Below are positions 8,737-17,731 of a stretch of DNA of 64,000 bases, piece by piece. Below the pieces are notes generated by a model. It saw only the letters and a program-made list of their open reading frames with translations, was not told the DNA's origin and searched no databases. The position numbers and the translations under genes are program-made. The DNA lies in assembly GCA_002336895.1 (NCBI GenBank), contig DDFC01000043.1:1-64000 (forward strand), given 5' to 3'. The stretch's first letter is position 1. Each line of letters starts with the position of its first letter. This DNA is from Verrucomicrobiaceae bacterium UBA1938 (GTDB lineage: Bacteria > Verrucomicrobiota > Verrucomicrobiia > Verrucomicrobiales > Verrucomicrobiaceae).

Positions 8737-10253
8737 GGATTTTCAATGAGGAGATAAGTGATGACTGAGGTGTCCGTGACGCTATCGGAATTGATCGTGA
8801 AGCTGGAGCCCGCTGTGAGGGTGTAGGTCAGATTGCCCAATGTGCCGCCAGCGGTCTTTCGGGTCAGAATGACGAGCGTGTTGCTCGCCACAGTGGCATT
8901 TGAGACCGTGGCCGTGCCTGCCACCAGCGTGGCATTTCCAGCGCGTTGATTCGTGCCTGACGGCACTGCCATCGGGCTGGCCATGACTAGATTGCCCGTC
9001 GAAGTCAGGATGCCATTCGTCCCATCAAATTTGATCCCGACGTAAAGGTTATCATTCGACAGGCCATTGGCGGCGATGCGAAGCTCTTGTGAGCTGCTCA
9101 CTCCAGTCATCCAGATCACACCAGTAACCGGAGGCATGCCATAGTGGCAATTGTAGAAAAAGACGTCGTAATTCCAGCCAAACCCAGATGCATCCATATA
9201 ATTGATCCCGGCTCCTGTCCCATAGTACAAGTTGCCCACCGCCATGCATGCCCCGTATGCACCTCCAGTCATTTTGTAGCTGCCAAAATAAACTCCACCA
9301 TCCGCGTCCACGCGGAAATTTGAAGACGGAGTGTAGGGCCCCGCGCCGACGCCATCCGTCTTGATGTCGAGCAATGTTCCAGAGTGCCCATTGATGGCCA
9401 GCCCGGTGCCGTCCGTGTTCCAGTTGCTGGCGGCAGTGGCAGCTGATGGCTGGATGAGAACATGCGGCGTGGTGGTGGTGCCGCTGCCTCCAGAATACCA
9501 TGCACCAGAAATGTATCTCGCAGGTGTCGATGCAGCTGAGGCTGCAGTGATGTTGCCTGCGGTATCGAGCCATTGAATGCCCGATGTCACGGCCTTCAGA
9601 TTGGCCTCGCTCGGCGTGGCAAGCCAGGTCGCCACACCCGTCCCCAGCGCGGTCAGCCCGGTGCCGCCATTCGCCGCCGGCAACGTGCCGTCCACCTCAC
9701 TCGCGAGACCGATGCTCGATCCGAGCACGGTCGTGTTGGCATCATAGGGCTGCACATTCACACCGATGGCCACCCCCAGCGCGCTGCGCATGCCGCTGAA
9801 GGTGCCCGCATTGATGAAGGTCTGCACATTACTGCTCGGGCTCATGCTTCCCCAGGTGATGAGATCGCCGTCATAGGCCTGCACATTGGTGTTGATCACG
9901 AGGCCCAGCGCGCTGCGCATGGCCGCGTAATTGGCGGCTGCCAGAAGACTCTGCACATCCGCAGATGGAGTGATGCCTGCGTAAGTCGTCAGGTCCGCAT
10001 CGTAGGCCTGCACATCCGTGCCTATCACGAGCCCCGCAGCCGTGCGCAGATAGGATGCCCCCGTGAGAGTGAAGCCGCTCTGCAGCACCAGCGTGCCAGA
10101 TGCAGATACCGTGAGCGAGTGCGCCCCGGTGGCAAGAGATTCGGTCAGCGTGTCATCAGCGCCATGCTTCGTCACAGCCTCGACGGCATGCAGAGCATGG
10201 CTCGTGATCAATGCGGCGAAGAGAAAGATGAATAAGAGCGGTTTCATGGTCAT
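8733..10253 (-). CDS. Tail-fibre-like repeat protein with signal peptide
   Basis: 506 residues. Residues 1-23 (MTMKPLLFIFLFAALITSHA) look like a Sec signal. Residues 70-175 contain three repeats of the type NVQxYDxDL followed by MRSALGxxI, typical of phage fibre shafts. The middle is Gly/Thr-rich, and the C-terminal 100 residues resemble a fibre head that ends in beta strands. It probably binds the cell surface; the reason for the signal sequence is unclear. It overlaps the next gene in an ATGA. Confidence 0.65.
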   Translation of the reverse strand: MTMKPLLFIFLFAALITSHALHAVEAVTKHGADDTLTESLATGAHSLTVSASGTLVLQSGFTLTGASYLRTAAGLVIGTDVQAYDADLTTYAGITPSADVQSLLAAANYAAMRSALGLVINTNVQAYDGDLITWGSMSPSSNVQTFINAGTFSGMRSALGVAIGVNVQPYDANTTVLGSSIGLASEVDGTLPAANGGTGLTALGTGVATWLATPSEANLKAVTSGIQWLDTAGNITAASAASTPARYISGAWYSGGSGTTTTPHVLIQPSAATAASNWNTDGTGLAINGHSGTLLDIKTDGVGAGPYTPSSNFRVDADGGVYFGSYKMTGGAYGACMAVGNLYYGTGAGINYMDASGFGWNYDVFFYNCHYGMPPVTGVIWMTGVSSSQELRIAANGLSNDNLYVGIKFDGTNGILTSTGNLVMASPMAVPSGTNQRAGNATLVAGTATVSNATVASNTLVILTRKTAGGTLGNLTYTLTAGSSFTINSDSVTDTSVITYLLIENP

Positions 10254-10263
10254 TTGAATGCGG

Positions 10264-10935
10264 TTAAATCAGGCGAAGCCAGAATTTGGGGTTGGTGGTG
10301 GAGTCGAAATCATCCGGCAGCACGCGGCCAGCAGCAGCGTCTTCCGTCTCATCGGTCCAGGTGCAGAGCTTCCAGCGGTGCGGGATGCGGTCTCCAGAGA
10401 CGAGCAGATCAAAATCCACGTAGCGACCAACGGCCACGTCTGTGGTGATCTGCGCATCGAGGTCTCCCGCTGCACCTCCGGTGAGCCCTGTGAGGCTGAG
10501 AATGTTGGGGTAGCGTGGGTCCATTTGCGCGATGGGGCTGAGGGTTGCTGTGGTTGGCTCAGTTGCCTCCAAACTGAAGGTGAACTGATTTGTCACCCCC
10601 ATGCGTCTCACCTGGATGCTCGTGATCCAGGCCGCTGCGTAGGTGATCAGTTGCTCACCATGCTGCTCGGTCAAGATGCCGCCCTTGGGGCAGGTGGTGG
10701 CGATGGTGCGGCTCTGCAGCAGCGCTGCCTCCAGCGAGGCGCAGGGCGGAAAGGTCACATCATAGCTCAGCGGGATGCTGCGCACAGCACGGTCTGGAAA
10801 CGCCACCGGCCATGCGGCACGGCAGGGTGTCTCCACCTGCGTCCGCTGCTGCAGAGTGACAGACTCCTCGCCCAGCACGCGGGCGGTGCGGTCATCGCCA
10901 TTGGCGATCTCAAAGTCGTCGAGCTTGATGATCAT
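10264..10935 (-). CDS. Putative distal tail protein
   Basis: 223 residues, starting MIIKLDDFEIANGDD. The chain is mixed beta, with cysteines at spaced positions and aromatic residues near the C-terminus. It overlaps the tape measure gene by four bases and comes directly after it, the standard place of a distal-tail (Dit/gpM-like) protein. The call rests on position and size, not on a clear motif. Confidence 0.5.
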   Translation of the reverse strand: MIIKLDDFEIANGDDRTARVLGEESVTLQQRTQVETPCRAAWPVAFPDRAVRSIPLSYDVTFPPCASLEAALLQSRTIATTCPKGGILTEQHGEQLITYAAAWITSIQVRRMGVTNQFTFSLEATEPTTATLSPIAQMDPRYPNILSLTGLTGGAAGDLDAQITTDVAVGRYVDFDLLVSGDRIPHRWKLCTWTDETEDAAAGRVLPDDFDSTTNPKFWLRLI

Positions 10936-13187
10936 AGCTGCGCGCTCCTCACCTGGGCTTTGAGTTGTTCGACGGCCTTGTTGAGCTGGGCGATCCTGGC
11001 GTCTTGAGATCCGAAGCGCTGTTTCAGCAGCGGCCCCAGTGCGATCACGTTTTGCACGACAGCATTGAGTTCTTTTTCCGTGGCACCGTCCTTGAGCTTT
11101 GCCACGGCATCGGCCAGGCCCTTCCCAGCAGAGCCTAGATTGCCTGCGAGATTGCTCAGCGGTGCGATGATGTTGGAGGCATCCACCTGGGCTTCAGGCT
11201 GGCCTTTGGCCTGCTTCTTCCGTGCCTCCTCCATGCGTTCACGCGCAGCGATCGCAGCGGCACGCTCCTCCTCCGGCGTGGCATCGGGTCCGAGCTTCAG
11301 CTTGTCGGCTTCGTTCTTCTTTTTGGCCGCCGTGGTATGATCACCACGGCGCTCAGCTTCAGCGGCGTCGTTTTCGAGTTTTCGGCGCTGCTCATCGCGG
11401 GCGTCCTTGACGGCCTTTTCATCGGCTTCACGTTTGGCTTGCGCGGCGGCAGCGCCTGCTTTGGCAAATTCCTCGGTGTCCTTCAGCTCGGCGGCTTCGA
11501 GTTGTTTGCGGCGCAGAACGAGCTGTCGCTCGCTCTCAGCCTGGGCTTCACGCAGCTGCTTCAGCTCTTCCGTGGCTTTGATGAGCGCCTTCTCGGCAGC
11601 TTCACGTTCGGCATTTATCTTCTGCTGGTCCTCCATCACCTGCTCATAGAGCTTGGCGGTGCCGTAGATTCCCTGCTTGGCCTTCTCGGCAGCTTCTTCC
11701 TGCAGCTTGGTAAAGGTCAAGCCCTTGCCGGTGCTCAGAGCTTCACGGTCTGCGGCGAGACCGATCTGAGTTTGATCACGCTTGGATGAGGCTTTGTCGA
11801 TCTCCTCTTGAAGCTGCTGAGCCCGTGCGGCCCGTGCCATCGCATCGCCGGAATTCATGGCCGGACGGGCGCGGTTAAACTCCTCCATCTCGCGCTGCTG
11901 GCGTTGCAGATCGAGCAGGCGTTTTTGTGCGGCCTCGGCCTCGGCCACATGCTTGCCCTGGTCGCTGCGGTCGCCGTAGTTCTCCGCAAGTTTGCGTGCA
12001 TCAATCTCAGCCTGCCCCTTGCGGCCTTCGGCGTCGTCCTTCTGACGCGAGACATTGCCAAACTGACGGCGCAGCAGCTCGTCCTGGGCTTTCTGCGCTT
12101 CCAGATTGAAGCCCGCCTGCTCCAAAGCCCCTGCGCTGTTGATGGCGCTTTTACGCGCATCGAACTGGCTGTTGATGGCGCTCTTCTCCTCAGAAGTCTT
12201 GGCATTGGCCAGGGCGTTTTGGCGCTCGATCTCCAATTGGCTGTTCGCCATCTGGTTCTGCGCCTCGGCAAGAGCCTTGTGGTAGTCCACAATGGAGGAG
12301 ACCTCTCCCTTGATCTTCTGCCAGGCCGTGACCGCACGCTCCACGTTGTCAGCGTAGCGGCTGAGGTCAGTATCAAAGGCTGCTTTGGAAGCCTCTGCAG
12401 TGCGCTTTAAAGCGGCCTGCATGTCTTCCAGCGAGTCCGTGACTTTGTCCGTTTCCGCCTTGGCCTCCTTGGCTCCTCCAAACTTCTCCCACAGCAGATT
12501 CACCGCGACCGCCGCGATGCTGACGACACCCGTCAAACCGGTGCCGAGCCCGAAACCCATGAGCAGCTGCGGAATGTTGTTGATGATTCCCTTGAGTCCG
12601 TATTGCAGGTCGTCAACGAAGTAGGCCGCAGTCAGCGCCGCACCGCCGATGTCGCGCTTTGCCCCCTGCATGGCGCTGCCGAGAGACTTGGTGCTCTCCA
12701 CCGCTTCACGCGCCAGCCTTTCCTGCTTCAGCCGCGCCATGATCTGCTGTTCGAGCAGCTCCGTCTGCTCTTTGAGCCGGATGCCTTCCTGCTCCATCGC
12801 CAGCTGATCCTCTTCACGGCGGATCCGCTTCAGCGTGGCGGCTTCCTCCTCCAGCTTCTTTTCCTCCAGAGCGACCTCAAAGTTCACCTTGAGCTGGCGG
12901 ATGCGCCGCTCTTCTGCCGCCGCATCCTCCATGAGCTTCTGTTGCAGCTGGGCGATCTTTTCCGCCACCTCCTCGCCACTGGCACCGGTTTCCTTCAGCG
13001 TGGCATTGAGCCGGTCAAACTCATCCACCACATGGCCGATGAATTTCTTGTCAGCCCCGCCTGCCTCCAGCGCCTGCGAGAGACTCTGCTTCATGTCGCT
13101 GAAGAAGGCGTCATAATCATTCCTGGCCTGCGACGTCTCCGCCGTGGCCTTGAGATTGATCTGCAGCGTGGTGGTGGAGTCTGCCAT
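10932..13187 (-). CDS. Tail tape measure protein
   Basis: 751 residues, mostly charged heptad-type helix (Glu/Lys/Ala/Gln-rich from about 60-170 and 260-640). A hydrophobic stretch at about 205-233 (GFGLGTGLTGVVSIAAVAV) is the membrane-active segment common to tape measures. It is the longest helical protein of the tail block and follows a tiny chaperone-like gene, as expected. In siphoviruses this protein sets tail length. Confidence 0.85.
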   Translation of the reverse strand: MADSTTTLQINLKATAETSQARNDYDAFFSDMKQSLSQALEAGGADKKFIGHVVDEFDRLNATLKETGASGEEVAEKIAQLQQKLMEDAAAEERRIRQLKVNFEVALEEKKLEEEAATLKRIRREEDQLAMEQEGIRLKEQTELLEQQIMARLKQERLAREAVESTKSLGSAMQGAKRDIGGAALTAAYFVDDLQYGLKGIINNIPQLLMGFGLGTGLTGVVSIAAVAVNLLWEKFGGAKEAKAETDKVTDSLEDMQAALKRTAEASKAAFDTDLSRYADNVERAVTAWQKIKGEVSSIVDYHKALAEAQNQMANSQLEIERQNALANAKTSEEKSAINSQFDARKSAINSAGALEQAGFNLEAQKAQDELLRRQFGNVSRQKDDAEGRKGQAEIDARKLAENYGDRSDQGKHVAEAEAAQKRLLDLQRQQREMEEFNRARPAMNSGDAMARAARAQQLQEEIDKASSKRDQTQIGLAADREALSTGKGLTFTKLQEEAAEKAKQGIYGTAKLYEQVMEDQQKINAEREAAEKALIKATEELKQLREAQAESERQLVLRRKQLEAAELKDTEEFAKAGAAAAQAKREADEKAVKDARDEQRRKLENDAAEAERRGDHTTAAKKKNEADKLKLGPDATPEEERAAAIAARERMEEARKKQAKGQPEAQVDASNIIAPLSNLAGNLGSAGKGLADAVAKLKDGATEKELNAVVQNVIALGPLLKQRFGSQDARIAQLNKAVEQLKAQVRSAQL

Positions 13188-13191
13188 GACG

Positions 13192-13371
13192 TCAGCTCAG
13201 CTCGGGTTCCTCCTCGGTCTCGATGCCCAGGCGCAGGGCCTCGCGTTTGCCTTTCAGCACATCGATGAGGGCATCGATGAAAAGATACTGCTCCTCTTCG
13301 GGCAGTGTGACTTGATGAAGCTCCACCATGTCGATGGACTCCTGGTAGGCTTTGGCGGCTCCGCTGCTCAT
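13192..13371 (-). CDS. Small acidic protein in tail-assembly chaperone position
   Basis: 59 residues, starting MSSGAAKAYQESIDMVELHQ and ending EEEPELS. It sits four bases before the tape measure start and after the tube-like gene, the usual place of the tail assembly chaperone (lambda G-like). It is shorter than typical chaperones. I could not identify a second partner or a frameshift site. Confidence 0.6.
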   Translation of the reverse strand: MSSGAAKAYQESIDMVELHQVTLPEEEQYLFIDALIDVLKGKREALRLGIETEEEPELS

Positions 13372-13395
13372 GGGGTGGGGTGGGGCGGTGTGCGT

Positions 13396-14343
13396 TTAGG
13401 ATTCAGGCGCGGCCTCGTCGATGTAGAGCATCTCCGTGCGCGCTCCGGTGGTGATGGTCTTGGTGCTGACCAGGTTCACCTTGCCCACAGTGCGCTTTTC
13501 CGAGTCAAACTGGAATGGCTCGGCGCTGGACGGCACCATGTTGCGCGCGGCGATGTAGATGCCCGTGCCCTGAGCGATGAAGTCGGCCTTCACATCGCTC
13601 TTGCGGCCACCCAGGGCCACCCCGTAGCCCAGGCGTGCCATGACCTCGGAGCGCGTCACGTTCATGGGGCTGAAGCTCAGCTCCAGCATGTAGTCTGCCA
13701 GCACCACATTGCACAGGCCCTTGCCCATCACCACGTCATTCACCAGCTTGGGCTTGCTCTTCAGGCTCCAGCCGGATTCATCGAGATCGATGGCATCAAA
13801 GGGGCTGGCACCCCATGAGCACTGCCACGCCGGCGTGATGGCCTTGGTCTGGTCAAAGGCGCTGGCACCCGGGTAGCTGACAGACGTTTCGGTGAGGAAG
13901 GCCGCCAGCGTGCTGGGATCTCCGCCGATGGGCAGGATGCCCCACATCTCCACCTCGCCCCACACGGTCTTTTTGATGTCGCCGCGGATCTCAGGCTCGG
14001 CATACAGCGCTGCGGAGAGGATGCGGATCTTCTTTCCGCTGGTGGTGTGGATGTCCAGCGTCTTGTCCGTGCTGGCAAAGATGCTCTGCCCCAGGGCCAG
14101 TGCGCCAAAGGGATACAGCAGCGCGGCCGCTCCGGCGCTGAACTCCTGCGGAATGAACTTCACCTTGACCATGCGGCTGGTGGGGATGCGGTCCAGCTCG
14201 CCAAACATCATGCTCGGCAGCGGCGTGGTTTCCTCGACCAGCTCCACACTGATGGAGCCCTCCGAAAAGTAGGTGGCAGGTGTGCCGGCGGCGTCATAGA
14301 CGATATGGCCGGTTTCACGGGTGAACAGAGTGCGGTTGCTCAT
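13396..14343 (-). CDS. Major tail tube-like protein
   Basis: 315 residues, starting MSNRTLFTRETGHIVYDAAG, a beta-rich chain of even composition without membrane or coiled-coil parts. It lies two genes ahead of the tape measure, where tail tube proteins occur. The size is large for a tube, so it may carry an extra surface domain. No sheath gene follows, which argues for a non-contractile tail. Confidence 0.6.
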   Translation of the reverse strand: MSNRTLFTRETGHIVYDAAGTPATYFSEGSISVELVEETTPLPSMMFGELDRIPTSRMVKVKFIPQEFSAGAAALLYPFGALALGQSIFASTDKTLDIHTTSGKKIRILSAALYAEPEIRGDIKKTVWGEVEMWGILPIGGDPSTLAAFLTETSVSYPGASAFDQTKAITPAWQCSWGASPFDAIDLDESGWSLKSKPKLVNDVVMGKGLCNVVLADYMLELSFSPMNVTRSEVMARLGYGVALGGRKSDVKADFIAQGTGIYIAARNMVPSSAEPFQFDSEKRTVGKVNLVSTKTITTGARTEMLYIDEAAPES

Positions 14344-14364
14344 GGCTTTGGATGGCGGGTGTGT

Positions 14365-15156
14365 TTAGGATGCGGTGATCTCGTAAAGGCGGTCGTTGCT
14401 GCTCTGCATGGCATCGGCCTCGGCGGCACAGCGCAGCATGTAGGAGCCAGGATCCAGGGAGATGGGACCGGTGTAGAGCAGCGCGGCGGCATTCCCGCTG
14501 CCCGGGTAGCCGCCATCCAGCGTGTAGTAGATGCGTGCCCCCTCCGTGGTGCTGCTGAGAGTCACCTGCGCATTGTCCTGGCTGGCGATGACCTCGGCGC
14601 ATTTGGCACGCAGGGCCACGCGCACCGCGCATTCGCCATTGATCTCATGCACGATGAAGCCCGGCAGCGCGATCTCTTCCACGGCCTTGGCCGGATCACA
14701 GCGCAGCGGGTTGCCCATGCGAAACTGCCGCGTCTGAAGAAACTGCGCCACATGCAGCGCGACCTGGGATGAAGTCAGGCCCGTGCCCCCGGCGCTTTCA
14801 TTGAACATCTGCGCCTCGATGGCGCGCACCTTCCATTTCAGGATGGTTGGCAGCGTCATGTTCTGCGCGCTTTCCAGCACCACGTCTGGCAGCATCACCA
14901 CCAGGGCCATGCCGCTCTGGCCATTGCGCTGCGAGATGCCTGCCAGCACCTGGTTGATCTGATCATCGATGGCCACGGTGTCTCCCACAATGGGATTCCC
15001 CTCTTCATCCTTGGGCAGCGGCGTGCGGCGGCGGAAGATCGAAACGCCCGAGATCTCTGCATCGCCCAGAAGGGCAAAGTAGATGTCATCTTGCAGGTTC
15101 TGGATGAAGTCCTCGGTCACGCGTTGCGCATTGTCCGCCCGCGCAGCCACACACAC
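14365..15156 (-). CDS. Tail-module protein with C-terminal chitobiase-like domain
   Basis: Up to 263 residues; the start is uncertain because only GTG codons are available and the first overlaps the 29-bp element. The N-terminal 190 residues form an unrecognised alpha/beta unit that could be a tail terminator or completion protein. Residues about 195-260 contain ARIYYTLDGGYPGSG and LLYTGPISLDPGSYML, the signature of the chitobiase/hexosaminidase C-terminal Ig-like domain (CHB_HEX_C_1). It is the first gene of the tail block. Confidence 0.65.
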   Translation of the reverse strand: MCVAARADNAQRVTEDFIQNLQDDIYFALLGDAEISGVSIFRRRTPLPKDEEGNPIVGDTVAIDDQINQVLAGISQRNGQSGMALVVMLPDVVLESAQNMTLPTILKWKVRAIEAQMFNESAGGTGLTSSQVALHVAQFLQTRQFRMGNPLRCDPAKAVEEIALPGFIVHEINGECAVRVALRAKCAEVIASQDNAQVTLSSTTEGARIYYTLDGGYPGSGNAAALLYTGPISLDPGSYMLRCAAEADAMQSSNDRLYEITAS

Positions 15157-15182
15157 ACCGCGCCAGATCGGCCAGTTACGAG
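15154..15182 (-). promoter_or_regulatory. 29-bp late-operon element, copy 1 (tail block)
   Basis: On the minus strand it contains TAACTGGCCGATCTGGCG. It is identical over 29 bp to 23252-23280 and differs at one base from 28292-28320. It lies directly before the tail block and overlaps the stop codon of the last head gene (TAA at 15176-15178). A CTGGC direct repeat with 9-bp period lies inside. It is probably a binding site for a late activator or a late promoter. Confidence 0.75.
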
Positions 15183-15778
15183 CCCGAGGTCAGCTTGCGG
15201 ATCATCTCATCCAGATGAGTCTCGGCGGAGGCCTCCACGGTCTTGAAGATGTCGGTTTCGCTTGGCAGCAATCCGCGATCCTGCGGCAGCACCACGCTGC
15301 GCTTGAGCAGAAAGAGGAACTGCATCTTGCCATTCACACGTCTGGCCAGAAAGGCCGGTCCTGCGCCGCCTTTGCTTTGATAAACGAAGAGCCCGTCAAA
15401 CTCACGCGCACGCCGGCCATAGGCTTCCTTGGCCCAAGGGATGGTCAGCATCTTGGCCGCCACGGCGGTGACGGTGACGGGCTGAAAGGTGCGTTTAAAG
15501 ATCTCTCCAGAAACGGTTAAAAGGATCTTTCCCGGGCTTCCAACCGCCTCCACGCTGCTGGCCTTTTTCGTCAGGTATCCCGTGGGTGTGGCTCCGAGTT
15601 TGGCGGCGGTCTTGTGACGCGTCTGCGCGGCTTTGGCGATGTGGCTGCGCGTCAGCTCCTCCACATCTGCGGCGGTGCGTTCGGCAAAGGGCAGCTTGTC
15701 CGCCTGCTCCAGCACCTTTTGCAGTTCGGTGAATTTCGTCTCTCCCTTGAACTCGATCTTGAGGGCAATCGCGGGCAT
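15176..15778 (-). CDS. Putative head-tail connection/virion morphogenesis protein
   Basis: 200 residues from MPAIALKIEFKGETKFTELQ; the frame extends 12 codons upstream, but this Met clears the preceding gene. The N-terminal strand plus helix pattern and Ala/Lys-rich helices resemble HK97 gp10/Mu G-type connector proteins. It is the last gene of the head block; its stop lies within the 29-bp element of the tail block. Assignment is by position and weak resemblance. Confidence 0.5.
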   Translation of the reverse strand: MPAIALKIEFKGETKFTELQKVLEQADKLPFAERTAADVEELTRSHIAKAAQTRHKTAAKLGATPTGYLTKKASSVEAVGSPGKILLTVSGEIFKRTFQPVTVTAVAAKMLTIPWAKEAYGRRAREFDGLFVYQSKGGAGPAFLARRVNGKMQFLFLLKRSVVLPQDRGLLPSETDIFKTVEASAETHLDEMIRKLTSGS

Positions 15779-15782
15779 GGCG

Positions 15783-16700
15783 TCAGAATCCTCGGGTGGC
15801 GGTGATCTGCTCAAACTTGGCCTTGAGCTTCTTCAGCCGCGCCAGCTTGTCGGCATCGGCCTCAGACAGCGTGGGTCCGGCAGGCCGCATGGCCGCGCCC
15901 AGCGGGCCAAACTGCCGTTTCAAATAATCGCGCACCATGGCTTGCGTTTCAGTCACAGGCTCGGCTGCGGGTGCTTCCGTGATCAGGCCCACGTCCACGC
16001 ATTCCTTGCGCTTCATGAAGCGCCAGCTCATGCCGCTGTTAAAAGCGAATGGCGGGTGATCCACATTCAACGCATCCGGGAAGAGCGCACTGCTGCCCAG
16101 AGCCGCCCAGATGGGAGAGCCCTGCAGCGCCATGAGCCGGTCACGCAGCGCGCCTTCCCAGTTCACATTATCACCCGCGATCTGCCAGCGTGCCTCCCAG
16201 TCGCGCCGCCATTCGGCCTTGCGTGCATCCTTGATGCGCACCAGCTCGATGCCGGGCAGGAAGTCGATGCGCTGCAGATTACGCAGGCGCATGCCCAGGC
16301 CACGCGCCAGATCGGCCTGTGTTTCAAAGATGAGGTTGAGCCGCTTCTCACTGCTCAGATCCTTGATGGAGCCAGCGGTCGCAGGCGGGATGCCAAGCTC
16401 TTCATCTCCAGGAAATCCCGTCTCAGGCATGTAGCCGGCGCGGGCCAGCGCCTGCCGTGCCTCGACGCGCAGCTGCGCCAGGTCATTGTTGCGGCCCTCT
16501 CCCTGCACATGGCGTTCCACCAGTTTCTTGAGCGCATCCAGCGCCTGCAGGTTCGTCCAGCGCGCAGCGAAGAACACACGCTCTTTCATGCGCAGCATCA
16601 TCTCCTGCAGCTCCACGCTGCCCAGCCCCGTGGGCAGCAGCCCGCGCTCCTGCGCCAGCTTCACCGCCAGAAAGATGGGGTCTTTGTCGGAGAGGGTCAT
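15783..16700 (-). CDS. Head-block protein, unassigned (minor head candidate)
   Basis: 305 residues, helical and charged, starting MTLSDKDPIFLAVKLAQERG. The segment KRLNLIFETQADLARGLGMR followed by conserved Trp/Arg/His (DHPPFAFNSGMSW) recalls phage head-morphogenesis (SPP1 gp7/Mu F-like) proteins, in which a comparable IF.T..N.A..G stretch occurs. The order here differs from Mu, where F follows the portal directly. No firm family call. It overlaps the upstream small gene by four bases. Confidence 0.5.
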   Translation of the reverse strand: MTLSDKDPIFLAVKLAQERGLLPTGLGSVELQEMMLRMKERVFFAARWTNLQALDALKKLVERHVQGEGRNNDLAQLRVEARQALARAGYMPETGFPGDEELGIPPATAGSIKDLSSEKRLNLIFETQADLARGLGMRLRNLQRIDFLPGIELVRIKDARKAEWRRDWEARWQIAGDNVNWEGALRDRLMALQGSPIWAALGSSALFPDALNVDHPPFAFNSGMSWRFMKRKECVDVGLITEAPAAEPVTETQAMVRDYLKRQFGPLGAAMRPAGPTLSEADADKLARLKKLKAKFEQITATRGF

Positions 16701-16996
16701 TGTTTGCGGGCGATGAGCTTGGAGGCTGCAAACTGAAAACGATGCTCAAGATGCAAAACGGTGATCAGCTTCGAATCCTTGAAGAGGTAAACATGAGCAC
16801 CATAAATGCGCATGTTGTTGGCTGTGCGTTCAGCCATGTAGAGACCGTCAAGGTAGCGCTTTAACCGGCCTGAAGTCTCTGAATGTTGCAGCCCTTTTTC
16901 CAGCGCCTTGTCAGCCATTCGCTGCGCAGCCTCGGCATTCCAGCCACAGCGCTCTTTGCAGCGTTCAAAGGCATGCTCTGTCAGGATGGCATGCAT
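16697..16996 (-). CDS. Small RelE/DUF4258-like protein in head operon
   Basis: 99 residues from MHAILTEHAFERCKERCG. It has an N-terminal helical half and a C-terminal strand pattern RIYGAHVYLFKDSKLITVLH. This outline resembles small toxin-type or DUF4258-like folds more than a structural protein. The start at 16996 was chosen because the longer frame overlaps the upstream gene heavily. It lies in the head operon with ATGA overlap to the next gene. Function unknown. Confidence 0.5.
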   Translation of the reverse strand: MHAILTEHAFERCKERCGWNAEAAQRMADKALEKGLQHSETSGRLKRYLDGLYMAERTANNMRIYGAHVYLFKDSKLITVLHLEHRFQFAASKLIARKQ

Positions 16997-17000
16997 CGCC

Positions 17001-17243
17001 TCACCGCACCCCCAGCGCCTTGGTGAAGTCTTCAAACTTGCTGCGGATTTCATGCCTCGCATGATCCATGCCGGCGCGGAAGAGAATGACCATGACATCA
17101 CGCGGGATCGCAGAATGTGGGATCGTGACGCGGAATTTCACCCCCTGGGCTTCGCTGATGAAGTCAGACTCCTGACGCAGCACGTCCATGTCAAAGAGCC
17201 GCAGGCCGAGCTGTTTGCAGAGCTGTCCGAGTTCCTCGCTCAT
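17001..17243 (-). CDS. Small head-operon protein
   Basis: 80 residues, starting MSEELGQLCKQLGLRLFDMD. A short alpha/beta protein with no recognised motif. It overlaps the gene upstream by four bases and is followed by the RelE-like gene four bases later. Its place between adaptor-type and minor head genes suggests a head-tail joining role. Confidence 0.5.
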   Translation of the reverse strand: MSEELGQLCKQLGLRLFDMDVLRQESDFISEAQGVKFRVTIPHSAIPRDVMVILFRAGMDHARHEIRSKFEDFTKALGVR

Positions 17244-17707
17244 GTCAGGCCCTCCAGGTGGTCGCGGCTCATTTGATTGAACTGCGCCGGCCGCGCCACT
17301 TCGATGTAGGGGCCAGCAGCCTGATCAGCCACAGGCGCGGGATCGGTGGGCGGCACGATCTGCAGCTTGTCCGCCGCCATGTCGGTGAGCGTGCGATTGG
17401 CGGCGTCGTAGGCCTTGACGCGGATCTCATCCAGCAGGCTCTTCATCCCCGGCACGCGGCTGATGAAGTCATAAACCCACAGCGCCTCAAAGGCGCGGGT
17501 GGCCTCATCAGGAATGGTGCCCTCAGGCCCGCGCCGGATGCGTTTGGGAATGCGCCCCCGGATCTCCGTCACGAGCGCATCAATGCGCGCCTGCCCGAGC
17601 TGATCTGCCGTCTGCCCCGTGTTCCGCGCAGCGCTGCTCAATGAGTTCCACTCAGGCCCGGTGAGGCAGAGCTTGCAAAGATCGAGTGTGGGGGTGAACC
17701 AGGCCAT
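17240..17707 (-). CDS. Putative head-tail adaptor (Mu gp36-like position)
   Basis: 155 residues, starting MAWFTPTLDLCKLCLTGPEW. It begins with a short strand/helix like DUF1320-type adaptors and continues with helices containing many Arg/Ile (EIRGRIPKRIRRGPEGTIPD). It comes after the capsid genes, where the adaptor is usually found. The family match is not certain. Confidence 0.5.
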   Translation of the reverse strand: MAWFTPTLDLCKLCLTGPEWNSLSSAARNTGQTADQLGQARIDALVTEIRGRIPKRIRRGPEGTIPDEATRAFEALWVYDFISRVPGMKSLLDEIRVKAYDAANRTLTDMAADKLQIVPPTDPAPVADQAAGPYIEVARPAQFNQMSRDHLEGLT

Positions 17708-17731
17708 GGGGTGGGATGAATGCGCGGGTGA

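Noticed and set aside
8733..10253. Diversity-generating retroelement at the fibre-like gene
   Set aside because: No reverse transcriptase gene and no template/variable repeat pair were found nearby; the repeats are ordinary fibre repeats.
15154..15182. Firm assignment of the 29-bp element as a sigma-54 promoter
   Set aside because: GG-N10-GC spacing fits, but the -12 part lacks TTGC and no activator gene of the NtrC type is in the prophage.
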